The notes beneath the pieces are model-generated. The model was not told where the DNA came from. It did no database searches and saw nothing but the letters and a program-made list of their open reading frames with translations. The position numbers and the translations under genes were made by a program. From Bacteroidota bacterium (GTDB lineage Bacteria; Bacteroidota; JABWAT01): a DNA stretch of 64,000 nt. Positions within the stretch are counted from its first letter, which is position 1, and every line of letters begins with the position of its first letter. Below, in pieces: positions 36,201-44,300 of this stretch. The stretch lies in contig JAIUNL010000017.1 of the NCBI GenBank assembly GCA_020161835.1, positions 40,947-104,946 of the forward strand, in the 5' to 3' direction.

Positions 36201-38186
36201 ATTAACTGTAATTGTAAATCCACCATCATTAAAAATGAGTCCACCAGTATTATTCATTACAAAATTGCCGCCAAAAACAAGGTTTCCAGCAGCAGTTTTG
36301 GTTCCAGAAGTGGTTAAAAACAAACTACCGTACGATGCAGACGCATTTAAAACAGGAATAGTTACCGCAGCACCATACAAATAAATGTAGGAGTCGGCAG
36401 CAAGGGTGATCGTTGTATAGTCATTGATCATAGAACCAAAATTGGTACCCGTTGCTGAAGATTGGAAAATAACATTCGCACCAAGCGAAAAAGCTGTTCC
36501 GGTTCCAGCTGTATTGGTAATCAGATTGGTGCCCATTGTGATATATAGAACACGATTAACGTCACCACCTGTATTGGTTACGCTGAAAGTACCCCGGACA
36601 TCAATATTATTTGTAATGGTTTTGGTTCTTGATGCTGTTGGTGCATTCAGGGTAATATTGAGGTTTTGGAATTGCGCATTGTTGCTTGTCGTAACAGTCA
36701 ACGTTTGATTGGCATCATCACTATCAAGAGTGGTTGTACCGGAAGCACCTGACGTAATTTGGGAAGTAGCACCAGCTAAGGTTACCGCACCGGAGAAATG
36801 GTGGGTATGATTTCCTAATGCAAGGGTTACTCCATTATATATATAAAGTGTTCCTGTTACAGTTAAGTTACCGGTTGCTGTTTTTGATCCACTATTTACA
36901 TAAAGATTGAAATAAGGAATTGTACCACCTGTATAAGTACCTGGAACTTCCTGTCCTGCACCATTACCTACATAATAAATAAGGCTGTTTGTGGCAACTG
37001 TCAAAGAAGCAATAGTTGGGAATGGTGTTGCTGTCTTGTAAAGATTCAGCTGACCGTTAATTACTAATGTACCAGCACCACCCATGGTTGAACCTACCGC
37101 AGTAGTACCAAGAGCCAAAGTAGAGCCAGAATTTATAGTTGCAAGTGTAGTTACAGTTAATACTTCACTATCTGAAACAGTTTTAGTACCGGTACCTGCA
37201 AAAGTTACCGTTGAAAAAGTGATTGCGGTATTGACTGAGTTGGAAATTGTCTGGTTTCCGCCATCAAAGGTCACAGAACCTGTGTTTGAAAACGGATTTG
37301 CAGGATCAGTACTGGCTACGGTCCAGTTACCTGCAACAGTTAAAGCAAATCCACCATCATTAAACAAACCAGCAGTACTGCCGGTGATCGTTACATTTCC
37401 GTTTATATCCAGATTGGAGTTTGCAGTTTTAATTGCAGTACCAGAGAAGGCGAGGCTGAAAAAATTAGAACCCGAGGCAAGGTCAACCGATTGGGCCAAA
37501 CTGCTGCTGTTTAGAGTGACCGTTCCATTTGTTGCAGAAAACACACTACCTGAGGCAACTGAAAATGATCCGGCAACATTTAAAATATTTGCAACTGTAG
37601 CACTTACAGTTGAATTGTTTGTAACTGAAAAATTATTATTTACAGTTACAGTACCAGCGCCAAGAGAAAACGAAGAAGATTGAATATTTAAGTTGTAAAA
37701 CGTTCCGGTTGTAAGGGATTGAATACCACCGTTAAACACAACAGTAGAAGTACCCGAGGTAAAGGTACCTGTTGCCGTAAAAACACCGCCAACATTAAAA
37801 GTAGAAGAACCAGCATCAAGCGTTGCAGAGGCAGCGATAGTAACTGCACCTGTAACAGAAAGAGTTTGTGCACCAAGCGCAAGATCAGTTACTCCAGTTC
37901 CATTCTGCACTACCAACGCACCAATTGCATTCGCAGGAGAGAGGTCAAGTGTAACGGTACCTGTCATCGTACCTAGAATGGTAACTGTACCAGCACCAGT
38001 GTTTTGCCCAGGGTAGTCAGGAGAACCAACCCACAACCCACCAACACGTTTCTGCCAACTTGCTGCATTCGACCAGTTGAAAGCACCAGAACCCAGGGTT
38101 TGGTAATCACCATCAACCTGAGCAAAGGAAAGCCCGGATGTGAACAGAATAACAGCAAAAAGAGCCGACGTTAGCAACTTCTTCAT
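24294..38186 (-). CDS. Giant repeat-rich surface protein with type IX sorting domain (4630 residues)
   Basis: A secreted protein of 4630 residues. The signal peptide is residues 1-22 (ending LSFAQ). Nearly all the rest is Thr/Ser/Asn/Gly-rich beta-strand repeats of roughly 60-80 residues with recurring GNWTN, TVTFNG and FYNL words, as in beta-helix adhesins. Four larger modules open with a WxG...W...NW pattern near residues 1360, 2510, 3285 and 3730, each preceded by an A-T-N-x-F-x-x-G-x-F block. The C-terminus (from about 4545) is a type A sorting domain with NYPNPFNPSTT and a final ILLK, sent out by the Por/type IX system. I chose the ATG at 38186: AGAGG lies seven bases upstream. A cell-surface adhesin or matrix role is likely but unproven. 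Confidence 0.88.
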   Translation of the reverse strand: MKKLLTSALFAVILFTSGLSFAQVDGDYQTLGSGAFNWSNAASWQKRVGGLWVGSPDYPGQNTGAGTVTILGTMTGTVTLDLSPANAIGALVVQNGTGVTDLALGAQTLSVTGAVTIAASATLDAGSSTFNVGGVFTATGTFTSGTSTVVFNGGIQSLTTGTFYNLNIQSSSFSLGAGTVTVNNNFSVTNNSTVSATVANILNVAGSFSVASGSVFSATNGTVTLNSSSLAQSVDLASGSNFFSLAFSGTAIKTANSNLDINGNVTITGSTAGLFNDGGFALTVAGNWTVASTDPANPFSNTGSVTFDGGNQTISNSVNTAITFSTVTFAGTGTKTVSDSEVLTVTTLATINSGSTLALGTTAVGSTMGGAGTLVINGQLNLYKTATPFPTIASLTVATNSLIYYVGNGAGQEVPGTYTGGTIPYFNLYVNSGSKTATGNLTVTGTLYIYNGVTLALGNHTHHFSGAVTLAGATSQITSGASGTTTLDSDDANQTLTVTTSNNAQFQNLNITLNAPTASRTKTITNNIDVRGTFSVTNTGGDVNRVLYITMGTNLITNTAGTGTAFSLGANVIFQSSATGTNFGSMINDYTTITLAADSYIYLYGAAVTIPVLNASASYGSLFLTTSGTKTAAGNLVFGGNFVMNNTGGLIFNDGGFTITVNGNFNKGGGNATYTQASTVTSNLVFSGGDQAIGGTISYGGNNYGGGTVSLYRVLFTGSGTKTLSAAFAITNGGELTIDSDANVLTANNVDFAGADWFNNAGGTFVQTASTTTFTGTGIMNIDNGVSSSYFNVFTINTATGTVFLVSDIDIHSNLNFTVNAATLDATNRTITVSGAWTRNAGTTFTSTGSTVIFDGNTQQNITVSGGSVFNNLIFRNSGTKYLISSGTTATVNGDLTIEGGATLDTYNITNLTLFGNWTNVGTFTNRNYIVTFAGTDQIIGASTFGSIVCAGSGTKTLNGNIVLSNALTINDNVTLDVSNNNYTISIAGVWNNNQTNGVFEARQGTVNFWGNGRTINPGLNTQTLANKNFYNLEVNLTAGQTLTVALDNPIDVDNDFTMITGNFTTGSYTSGLKPFTVGGNFVNTGAGTFTNTGCRLTFDGDPTGVGTINFDLNTSNMTGPVAVNIGSTDTLKVGTSFTNSYAANGTNYTIEVQSGIFFFNKKTITLSGYTSGSSVYLSSASASFYMNSDATLLLANSAVVTNAGGNVKLLGTNGAIATITRSNTTGYTIDQSSGTFEARYYQIEYLRTTGISFTGGTIDATNNFSDGTFSNGVDGSVGSQYINFGALNLGAGLTINNVVFNAGQDFNVSRTAGSTGAITFNDATGAKAGQGSENDPGALVAWNYIAVYWDGGGNGTTWEDPDNWISDEIPAIDQNVILDHSFVGGVYSVSINSAAECANLIMDAGGVNTITLNLQTSSLTVAGNLNIRALTTLAQSNGTTLNVAGNWANSGTFTANSATVTFNGSDKDATITSGGSSFYNLTINAPNSIYTLAGNAIIVGGNLTISDGTLNVSSGNLGVTVAGNWSNTGTGVFVPRSGTVTFNGSGTNQNITGGPFYNFTTSSGAGGATRTILSNIDINNQVSLQDNTTLIGGTNTIYVGASTGAAWVKTGSGSFTANTSTVIFDGGNATIDNGSASVTTFYNLTLAGTGTKTFSALGGNITNNVTVNSTVGGVDLGTGSFTVGGSFTLTGGTTLTVRQTSLPLSSLVLSSNSTVYYLSNSDQDIFATTYGNLTVGRVAASTPNKNITGTTIVTGNLNLNDAEVRLNLGNYSVSVAGNIGVPAGAGANFNTGTSTLTHNGGNWNIDTDIDGFYNLILAGTGTKTIYGIFAVGNNLTINAGVTVTAHTQAGPVYNYFTGSGAGIFTMASGATLNWSIPNTVAAFPSFGSYSLNSASTVLFYSQTESQIIPGAVTFGNLNLYYSGNGLYTKTISGSTLNVAGNLTLNSTYTAGVLTEFVTFDITGKTLNVGGNFSINDGCVFTTTSSSVNFNGTTQTINNPSGTALTYTFNNIGFSGTGTKTFGNGGDSFVILGSFTNASGSTVSTARNINFTGSTWTNSGVFTATGGTITFDALTNQSINPGTGSTFSAVTVIDADGSTGGNTKTVTGNGIVTSGVLTVGDGTNEVILDFGSLSHSLGGVVTVTAFGTWTTTNSNLDFNGNATQNIPGLTAKNVTVSRTNVTNYTKTLSGNWIVDDLTIGAGVTLDVSVTNYSINVNGNWTNNGGFTARTATVTFDSPNTTAKTITAGASAFNNVSFNQGSTSARTYTLESATTTLNGNLVVGLNAALDLNGKILVLGNNDNPDVIENHSISSGGTLDVDANSTLRFDNTDGQSTLTVANGGTLKVVGSNSSNIATVSQSAGTARALITVNGNIEARYYLFEYLADAGLVVNSGATVHATNNFSDGSWSNLTTTASGNRRYLQLDANTGDIAIDNVTFNFSGTPNTLYHFNVGRVNTAIGIITFGGVIDGTLAGLNSTTNSIYEADPTGAANNLLTWPITTAKTWVGGLGVDINDWNDGANWSPVGVPDNTYDVTIPTATNYPQIKTADASCKSLTISNGQLEVKSGFDLSVVGDVVIGSTGTATLAVSSSTSNIIVGGAWTRTATGIFTNGGSKVIFNASSGTKSINMNGTTYQFHSVDFTGGANYSLVGNINFAGTLTIDVGTTVSYATNGYSTRISGNFVNNGIFNTNPSGVTGEVFLNGGGVQNITNGTFYNFKVDNSGVKNILTPMTVINNLVINGGGYTLTAASGANISIGGTFTNLGTFNDGGASHTFAGATWTNSGTYSGTGTVTFTGNAQTINTSTFNNLVLAGTTNSTKTLGGNLTINGDLTVNNSISLNMVTYSVTGTVSKAFTFNGTTLTVTGADNFPSGFGTNTMVSTSNTNYNFSSAQSIRGGITYGSLTLNNANTKTLTGDISVAGNLSIGVATLDVSTNNYTIYISGNWTNNSTGSFVARLGEVIFNGGATQNITNDANASPNYFYKLTSSGTLVQLATSGITVTNNLQVSQGSFTLNGTTSYVGGNIVVSGTGLISQSGTLNLNATSGSQDLYLNGSSLANLVINAPGATYVVQDALTLVGAFTLTAGTFNGNSKIVSLGDGNGSDAISITGSYIAGAGGYLRLGGGSANLTVNSGGSLDLVGTPSSNVYVTRPNAGGTYGFTVNGSISARYTLFEYMNASGIKVTSAATIDATNNFSDCTFTNGTAGGSATLLKLEHSTAGMTINNVSFPVNPGGGASNVTRNEALSGVVSFNAASGSFSGESFDQDPISLISWPTPITLTWNGSISTDWYTAANWTPSSGGVIAPDATTNVIIATATNQPLIATSGANANNITINSGATLTINTTDDGTANDLSISGDLTITGIMTVTGADDIISAAGNWTKGGTGTFNNGGSTVVFEVASGAKTVNNGTANFYNLTINSVGTVNLGASTTIANNLTITAGTLDISNNAYILTIGNDWTNTGVFTARQGTVVFNKTSGTGSISAGSSAFYNITFNAGSGTVYQLTSNLSTNGNTTLSSGTLNLNGFIFNNGDGTGVDALSITSTLNVNGNSFLKMGANSTLTVNSGGRVQIVGTSESAVATVTRQSAGTYSFTVADGGTIEATYYTFEYMGVNGIQINAGGLIDATNDFDNGTFANGTTGGVYLNFLGEFSDASNHVFGGNPINDVTFNSGPLYNVRRTSGANIMEFRDAGGSLSGYLYEDDNTSQSPTTGAIRWSSSGSTFTWTGAVDTDWGNVNNWFDGVGVPADYPRTAHVDVANLVVTIPSGTPFAPTIDAADDAAAKNVTINGGATLTLSGSATLVVSNILSNSGTLIAGGSTITVGNSFTNSGTFTAGTGTVVLTSASGTKTISNGGSSLYNLTLSGASTFNLSAALTVTNNLTISAGTLDVTTNNYALNIGGNLSITGTGLLTSRSGTITMNGTGTKTLDPRTSSLYALVINKTGGGSVTLTTNNLTLSNNLTLTAGTFAVGALNINLLGTWTNTAATFTAGSGTVTFGGSGNFNLTTNNQSFNNLVVNKSNPANIITLNSNLSLTGALTVTSGTLFVNGKIVSSGNDASDNVSVGSSGTLSVDAGSQMKFYPGTTNTVTGSLSAVGTGLSNRALVTYVSAGTYNLNIATGGSFTNGFSTIQSAVIGVSGTMTVNSNTDVRLSNGTVVTVNSGGTLTAVGASTVANATVTSENGSSYYQVDVLSGGTLNAKNAIFSYVGATGGYGLRVRSGATINASNKLDNVQFANGKSDALAYLRLENNQTLQFDGMNFTGGPTYNISANTGSYIVNNYKGAFSGARYENDVVGTDGRGFVRWLFNETQAVAANTSFTFGNDLVLNFTDRGTVTSVNVQLFDGYFDPLKKIVIQRYYVVTPTGTANNVAMTQYWGANDQNGQIADATLNFWRKVGLVYTPFANNAVNGTTRLATRNALGANLAGTWFLSNAVDESSLPVEFAGSTITARRGGIEVKWETESETGNSQWRIERSTVTESDSLDFGEIGKLGGAGTTSSRSKYTYMDKSAMVGFQYKYRLVSIDYDGTEYKKDLNSVMFEAPKEFSLYHNYPNPFNPSTTIPIDVAKEQRVSMIIYNIMGQEIRTLKNEIMKPNFYDVVWDGRDRSGNIVATGQYFVRIVTDGYVKTQKMILLK

Positions 38187-38390
38187 TGGGTACCTCTTAT
38201 TTTCCATTTTAACTTTTTTCATATTCAATTTCTTTGGGGAACGCACTATTTTACTTAGTAAACTTAACTGTTTTGGGGAAACCTATTACTAAACGATTAT
38301 AGTTCTTCATTTAAGCAATATAAATATTACCCAATTTAAAACCTAATCAGATTCTAAGAAAGACCGAATTACATGATTTCAAGCACAAAT

Positions 38391-41300
38391 TTATTTTAAA
38401 AGAACCATTTTCCTTACTGAACGATTAACATTTCCGGCAAGGACTTCATAAAAGTAAACTCCAGAAGCAAGATTATCCGCCTTGATTTTCACTTCATGAC
38501 TTCCAGCTTTCATAACTTCATTTTTTACAACTGTCACAAGCTGACCCAGGTTATTGTAAACTGAAATTTTGACTTTCATTTCTGCAGGAATTCTGAATAA
38601 AACGATAGTTTCAGGATTAAACGGGTTCGGATAGTTCCCTACTACTTCAAACTTTCTTACAATTCCTTCAAAAGAAACGGTTCCGAGAAGAGTTACTTTT
38701 CCTGAAAAATCGGTTTGACTAAGGCGGTATTGGCAAGCCTGATCTGCCAGCTTATCAATAAATTGATAGTCTTGTTTTTCAGTAGTGGTTCCTTTTCCTG
38801 ACACCGAACCAATTACTTCCCAGTTCTTTCCAGTAACCTGTTTTTCAATTGAAAACCCCTGGTTATTTTTTTCAGTCAAGGTTGACCATGAAAGGCGGGC
38901 ACCCATATCATCTTCAATTACTGTAAGCCCGGTAAATTCAACAGGAACAGACTCAGGATCAATTTCACCAATTGTGAACTCACCAAACCCTGTCACTCCG
39001 ACAGCAGTAATCTTATTTGCAGAATAAATAAATGATGTACCGGCAAGCTGCCATTCAGATCCTGAAGCAGATCTCTGAAGAATAACATAATTTTCAACTG
39101 CGCCTTCAATAATGTAGCTTGAAAGTGCAGAGACATCGAGAGTTAAATCATGTGTACCTGTAAAATTATCACCATCAGTTTCAATAGCCCAGTTTCCACC
39201 CGTCCAATAACTTAATATTCCAGAAGGAAGTAATCCTGCATTACCCGGGTCGCCTGTTACAAATGTACCAAGCAGGTTCGTACCTGCATCGGGTATCTGG
39301 CTGATTTCTGAAACAAGTTTATAACTTTGAGTTCCACTTCCAACCGGTAAAGAATAAGCACCATTACCATTTAAATTCCTTACAACAGAATTATCCAGCC
39401 AACCTGCCCGATCAACAACTATTGCCAGGTTTTGAATCAGAACTGTTCCATCGCTTATTGACACAATACCGGAATCAAGACCCAGTCTTGTGTTAACTGT
39501 AAACCCAGTTGAGGCAGTTGCATTTCCACCAAACCAAATATCATCATAGGTTTTATTTGCAACAGTAGAACCTGATCCGAAGAAATAGGAATTACTGTTT
39601 CTTATTGAAGACACTTCATCAGCTTCAACTGCAAAATCAGCAGAATTTTGATCGGTATCATTCCCTGCTACCGTCCTTGATAAAGTAAATCCGGAAGGAA
39701 GTGCAACAGCAGCAGATGCTTCAGTTGCAACAGAGACGGTAACATTTCCATACCCTAATCCATCCAACAAACTTGATCCGGAAATATTATATAAACCAAT
39801 CTGTGCTTCTGATGAAATTGCAACTGCAAGATTTCCATCAGATTTAATGGAATCAGAAATTCCTGTTTTAACATAAGCTGAATTTGACAATAGCCAGAAT
39901 CTGTTCGGGAATAAAATTCCGTTTAACACAACAGGTTCTTCAGCTGAAACACCCGACGTACTGTAAAATTCAAGTTTCAATTCTGAAAGATCATAGTACT
40001 TATCAGTTTTGTTGACCAATTCAATAAACCGTGTCCCGGTTTCGTTAAAATTGCCACTAATCTGATTGATTACAATTTCACCTGCGGCAGGAATTGACTT
40101 TGGATAAACCAGGAAGGAATCCGATACCGCATCAGTTAAACCAGCGGAGGAAAATGTCAGTTTTACATTTGGGTTTTCTGCATCAAACAGAAGTGAAGGA
40201 AAAGAAGCACTTCCAGATTCAGGAGTTGAGACCGTTACGGCAGCTCCACCGAATGCAGTTGATGCCGAAACTGATACAGTAGTGGCATAATCCTGATCAA
40301 GATTACCGTGAATATCGGTTGCGGTTAAAACGAGAGCCGGTGAAATTGCATGTCCGATTCCGGTTGCACCAGGTTGATTTGCAAGATGAAGTTCAGTTGC
40401 ATCAACACTTACACGGTTTGAAATATTACTTGTAAGTGCAGAAAAGTTTTTGGTTTGGGATGAGGTACCCGATTCACCAACAATTAAACCAGACTTAGAA
40501 ACAGTAAAACCAAATGATTGATTATCTGAATATCCAGTTGATTTCAAAGTGAGTCTGAAGGTGAGGATTGAAGACCCATTATCAGGTACAACAAGTTGTT
40601 CAGGTAAAGCAAACGTCAGACTGGCAGAACTGATAACGGCATCTGTTAAATAATTACCTTCACCATCAAAAAGACTAACTGCCTGAATGGCATTGGTCCA
40701 GTCAGAAATCTGGTTATATCCTGAAGCATTTACAATTATAGAATCAACTACCGTTGGAAGAGAATCAAAATCAGCTTCGCCACCACCATCTCTGATTTCA
40801 AGATCGAAAATACGGGTACCGTCTTCGCTTGAAAGTGGACCAGCAGTATTTACAATTGAACTGATTGATTCAGCTTCAGTTTCTGAAATAACAGTAGCAT
40901 CGCTTAATGATGCAAAAGCAACATTGAGAGTTTGCTGAGAACCGGTCAGACCTGAACCCTGGTAATTTGCAGTCAAGCCCGTTCCGTTGAATTCAAAAAC
41001 TTCAAAATAATAGGTTGAATCTGGCTCAAGACCAGTTACAGAGAAGGACGTATCAGATCCGGAAGAAAGGATAAAATTGCCTTCTCCGAGATTTGTCCCT
41101 GTTCCAAAAACTGAATTTCCGGTATAAGATTGTTCATCAGCAGGAGCCTGATTAACGACTTGATTCTTTCTTGCTACAACTAAACGGGAAGTTCCATTTC
41201 CCTTATTGAAAGTCATTTTAAATGACTGGTTTCCAATGGTTGAAAAGGCAAGAACAGAAGCACTAACAGTAGGTTCAGCAGCAACTTCATAAACATTAAT

Positions 41301-44300
41301 TGAAGAAGACGTTGCCTGAGTTAAACCATCTGAGTTTGCATTCAGGACGGTTTCACTTCCTGTTCCTGAAAAAACCAGATTACTAAATACAGAAACCCCA
41401 GCTGTTGCTGGTACTGAGGTGGTAGCTGATCCATCTAAAGTTGTGGCAGATGAAATAACAATTGCAGACGTGAAATCGACATCCAGATTTCCATTTGCAT
41501 CAATGGCACGAACTTCAGGTGAAGGACTTACGACTATTCCCTTTTTATTCAAAGAACCTGGCTCAACCGTAAAAGCAAGAGCAGAAGCTGTAACTGAAAT
41601 TATATTGTTTCCAGAAGCAGTTTCAAATGGCGTTATTTCAGTTAACCCTGAGCTCGTTGCATCAGAAAGAACAGAAATATTTTGAGAAAGAAGTGCAAAA
41701 CCCAGTTCTTGATTATCACTGAGACCTTCTGATTTGAGAGAAACTCTAACTGAAAATGTTTTGCTCGTTCCATCTGCAATTGATAGCGGTGTAACTGGAG
41801 CAAAAGTAATCTTTGCCGAATCAATCAATCCAGACGAAAGATGGGTTGACCCCTCAAACAAATCAGCAGATTTAATTCTTACTCTCCAGTCAGAAACCTG
41901 ATTGGATGTACCATGTGTGAAAACAACTGAATCAACTTTAGTTGGCAATACATCGAAATCCGCAGATCCGCCACCATCACGAACTGTAAACTGAAGAACC
42001 TGAGCACCCTGGGTTGATGTCAATGGTGATACTTCATTTGAAACAGAAGAAATTGTTGCTGATTCAGAGGAAGGAACAAAAATAACATCGCTGGAGGTTG
42101 CAAAAGCTGAGTTGATTGTTGTTTGAGATCCGGTTAGAACGCTGGTTGTCAGATAATTTGATGAAGCACCTGAACCGTTATAATCAACAACAGCAAACTG
42201 ATAATTCTCTCCCTGTACAAGATTGGTTAACCCCACTGAAGTACCGGTTCCGCTGTACACTACAAAATTACCCGAACCTATTTGAGAACCGGAACCAAAG
42301 GCTGTATTAGCAGTATAGGGAGTTCCGTCAACAGGAAATGCATCAACTGGTGCATTATTTTTTGCAATCACCATTCTTTTCTGACCATCACCATTAACCC
42401 AATTGGCAGTTAATGAAATATTAGTCAGATTGGTAACAGAAAAATCTGTAGATGCAGAGGTTGGTTCACCAGCTAAAGGATTGCTTCCTTTCAAAATAAT
42501 ATCATCCAAACGAATAGCACCGGTGAGAGTTGAATAATCTACTTTAAACCGAAGCCGTAAATTGGATGTAATCGCACCTGATGGTAAAGGAACATTCGAA
42601 ACAGTTGACCAACCACTGGAACTTGGCAAATAGGATGAAAGATTTATAGAATTATAACTTACACCGTCAGTTGACCATTCAATAGTAGTAACGCCTGCAG
42701 CAGAAAGAGCAGAAGCCTGATAGTAGCCAAAAGTAACATTCAGATTGGTGTACTGACTTGTATTGATATTGGCAATAGTAAGATTTCCGGTTCTGCCTGA
42801 TGTAAAAGGAAAATTCAGATACTTACCGCTGTTTTGCCCGGCTGTGCCATTATAAACAGGGGCAGTACTGCCAAACCCAACTGCAATTGTATTTAAGGGA
42901 ACCGAAGCAACAGTTAACGTATAGGTATAGGTTCCGTTATCATAGGTAGTGGGAGCATTGGTGAAAGTATCTGTGTTTCCGATTTGCTGAAGAGCTGCCA
43001 AAACATTAAATGTATTGGTTAAAACAGAAGTAAGCCCTGGAGAAGAAACAGAAAGCTGAACAGATTCAACCGTATTGTTTGAAAGAGATGAAAAAGTGAT
43101 AACACCCGAAGATGCACTGACCGAATTTCCTGACAAAAGACCTGAACCGTTTGAAGTGGCAGTAACCAATGAATTAAAGTCAGTATCCAGATTGGCATTG
43201 TTATCAAGAGAATTCAGTACAATCGAAGGTGACCAAGCAGTATTGATATAAAAATTACTGTTGTTTGCTGGCTGCGAAACAATCGAGAGCACTGTAGCAG
43301 TGACTTCAATTCTGTTATTATCGCCTGTAACTGAACTGATTGCCCCACTACCATCACTTGCCGCAAACCCTGAACCACCAGCCTGAGAATTTACATCGAC
43401 AACCGTAAATTGATTTTGAGTATTATCTGCAACTGTTGTAACGTAACTTACCTTTAGTGTCAGATTTAATGTCGCACCATCGGCTGCTGAAGCAGTAAAT
43501 CCTGTAAATACAATTGGTGAACCCGAAACTGTTACTTCAGCAAGTTCCGTGGTACCATCATAAAGAGCAGCCTGACGAAGAATTGAAGGATTCGAAACTG
43601 AAAGACTCAGACCTGTAAGAACTGTTGGATTCGCATCTGGATCGTCAAGTCCGGAGCCACCATCACGAAGGGTCAGTCCGAATACATCAACACTATTTGA
43701 TGAAGAGATATCGGTTGACTGATAATCCTGATAGGCAACATTTGAAGGATACGAAAACCCGGAGGTCTCAACCAGATCAGAAGTTCCAAGAATGGTACTT
43801 TGAACAGTAACTGGAATCGTCCCATCTGTTTTGTAATTATAGGTTGAAGCAAGACTTCCGTCATAACCAAATGGAATAATCTGAAAATGGAGATTTGCAG
43901 TTGGAAGGCCAGTAATAGAAATTGAACTGCTAGAACCACCCACCACCACTGCACGAACTGTTGCATCGCCAATTGTATTTCCCGCAGAATAAGAAGTTGC
44001 ATCGGAAGGAACACCAGTTGGATCTGTATTCACCTTTGAAAGAATGAGATAACCGGCGGCATCAGAAACTGGTGTCCAGTTTAAATCAACTGCTGAAGAA
44101 CTAATAACAGTTCCACCAAAGCCAGTCACATGATCAGCAGGTTCAGTAAAAATCACACCATCAGCAGATGTATAGGAGGTGCCATTTGCATTTATCGCAT
44201 ATCCACGATAGTAAACTTTTGTTCCGGAGGGTAAACCCGTAACAGGAACTGTGAAATTGATTCCTGTTCCGCCTGAAACTTTATTATTTGCAGTTGTTGG

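Noticed and set aside
37084..37683. Plus-strand open frame of 199 codons, rich in Val, Pro and Glu, and many like it over 24.5-38 kb
   Set aside because: They are antisense shadows of the giant surface-protein gene, whose Thr/Asn/Gly-rich codons leave the opposite strand open. None has a start signal or a recognisable domain.
24294..38186. The giant frame as an assembly artefact of collapsed repeats
   Set aside because: The frame is uninterrupted from a signal peptide to a proper sorting domain, has its own Shine-Dalgarno and terminator, and the repeats are diverged rather than identical. Long-read confirmation would still be useful.
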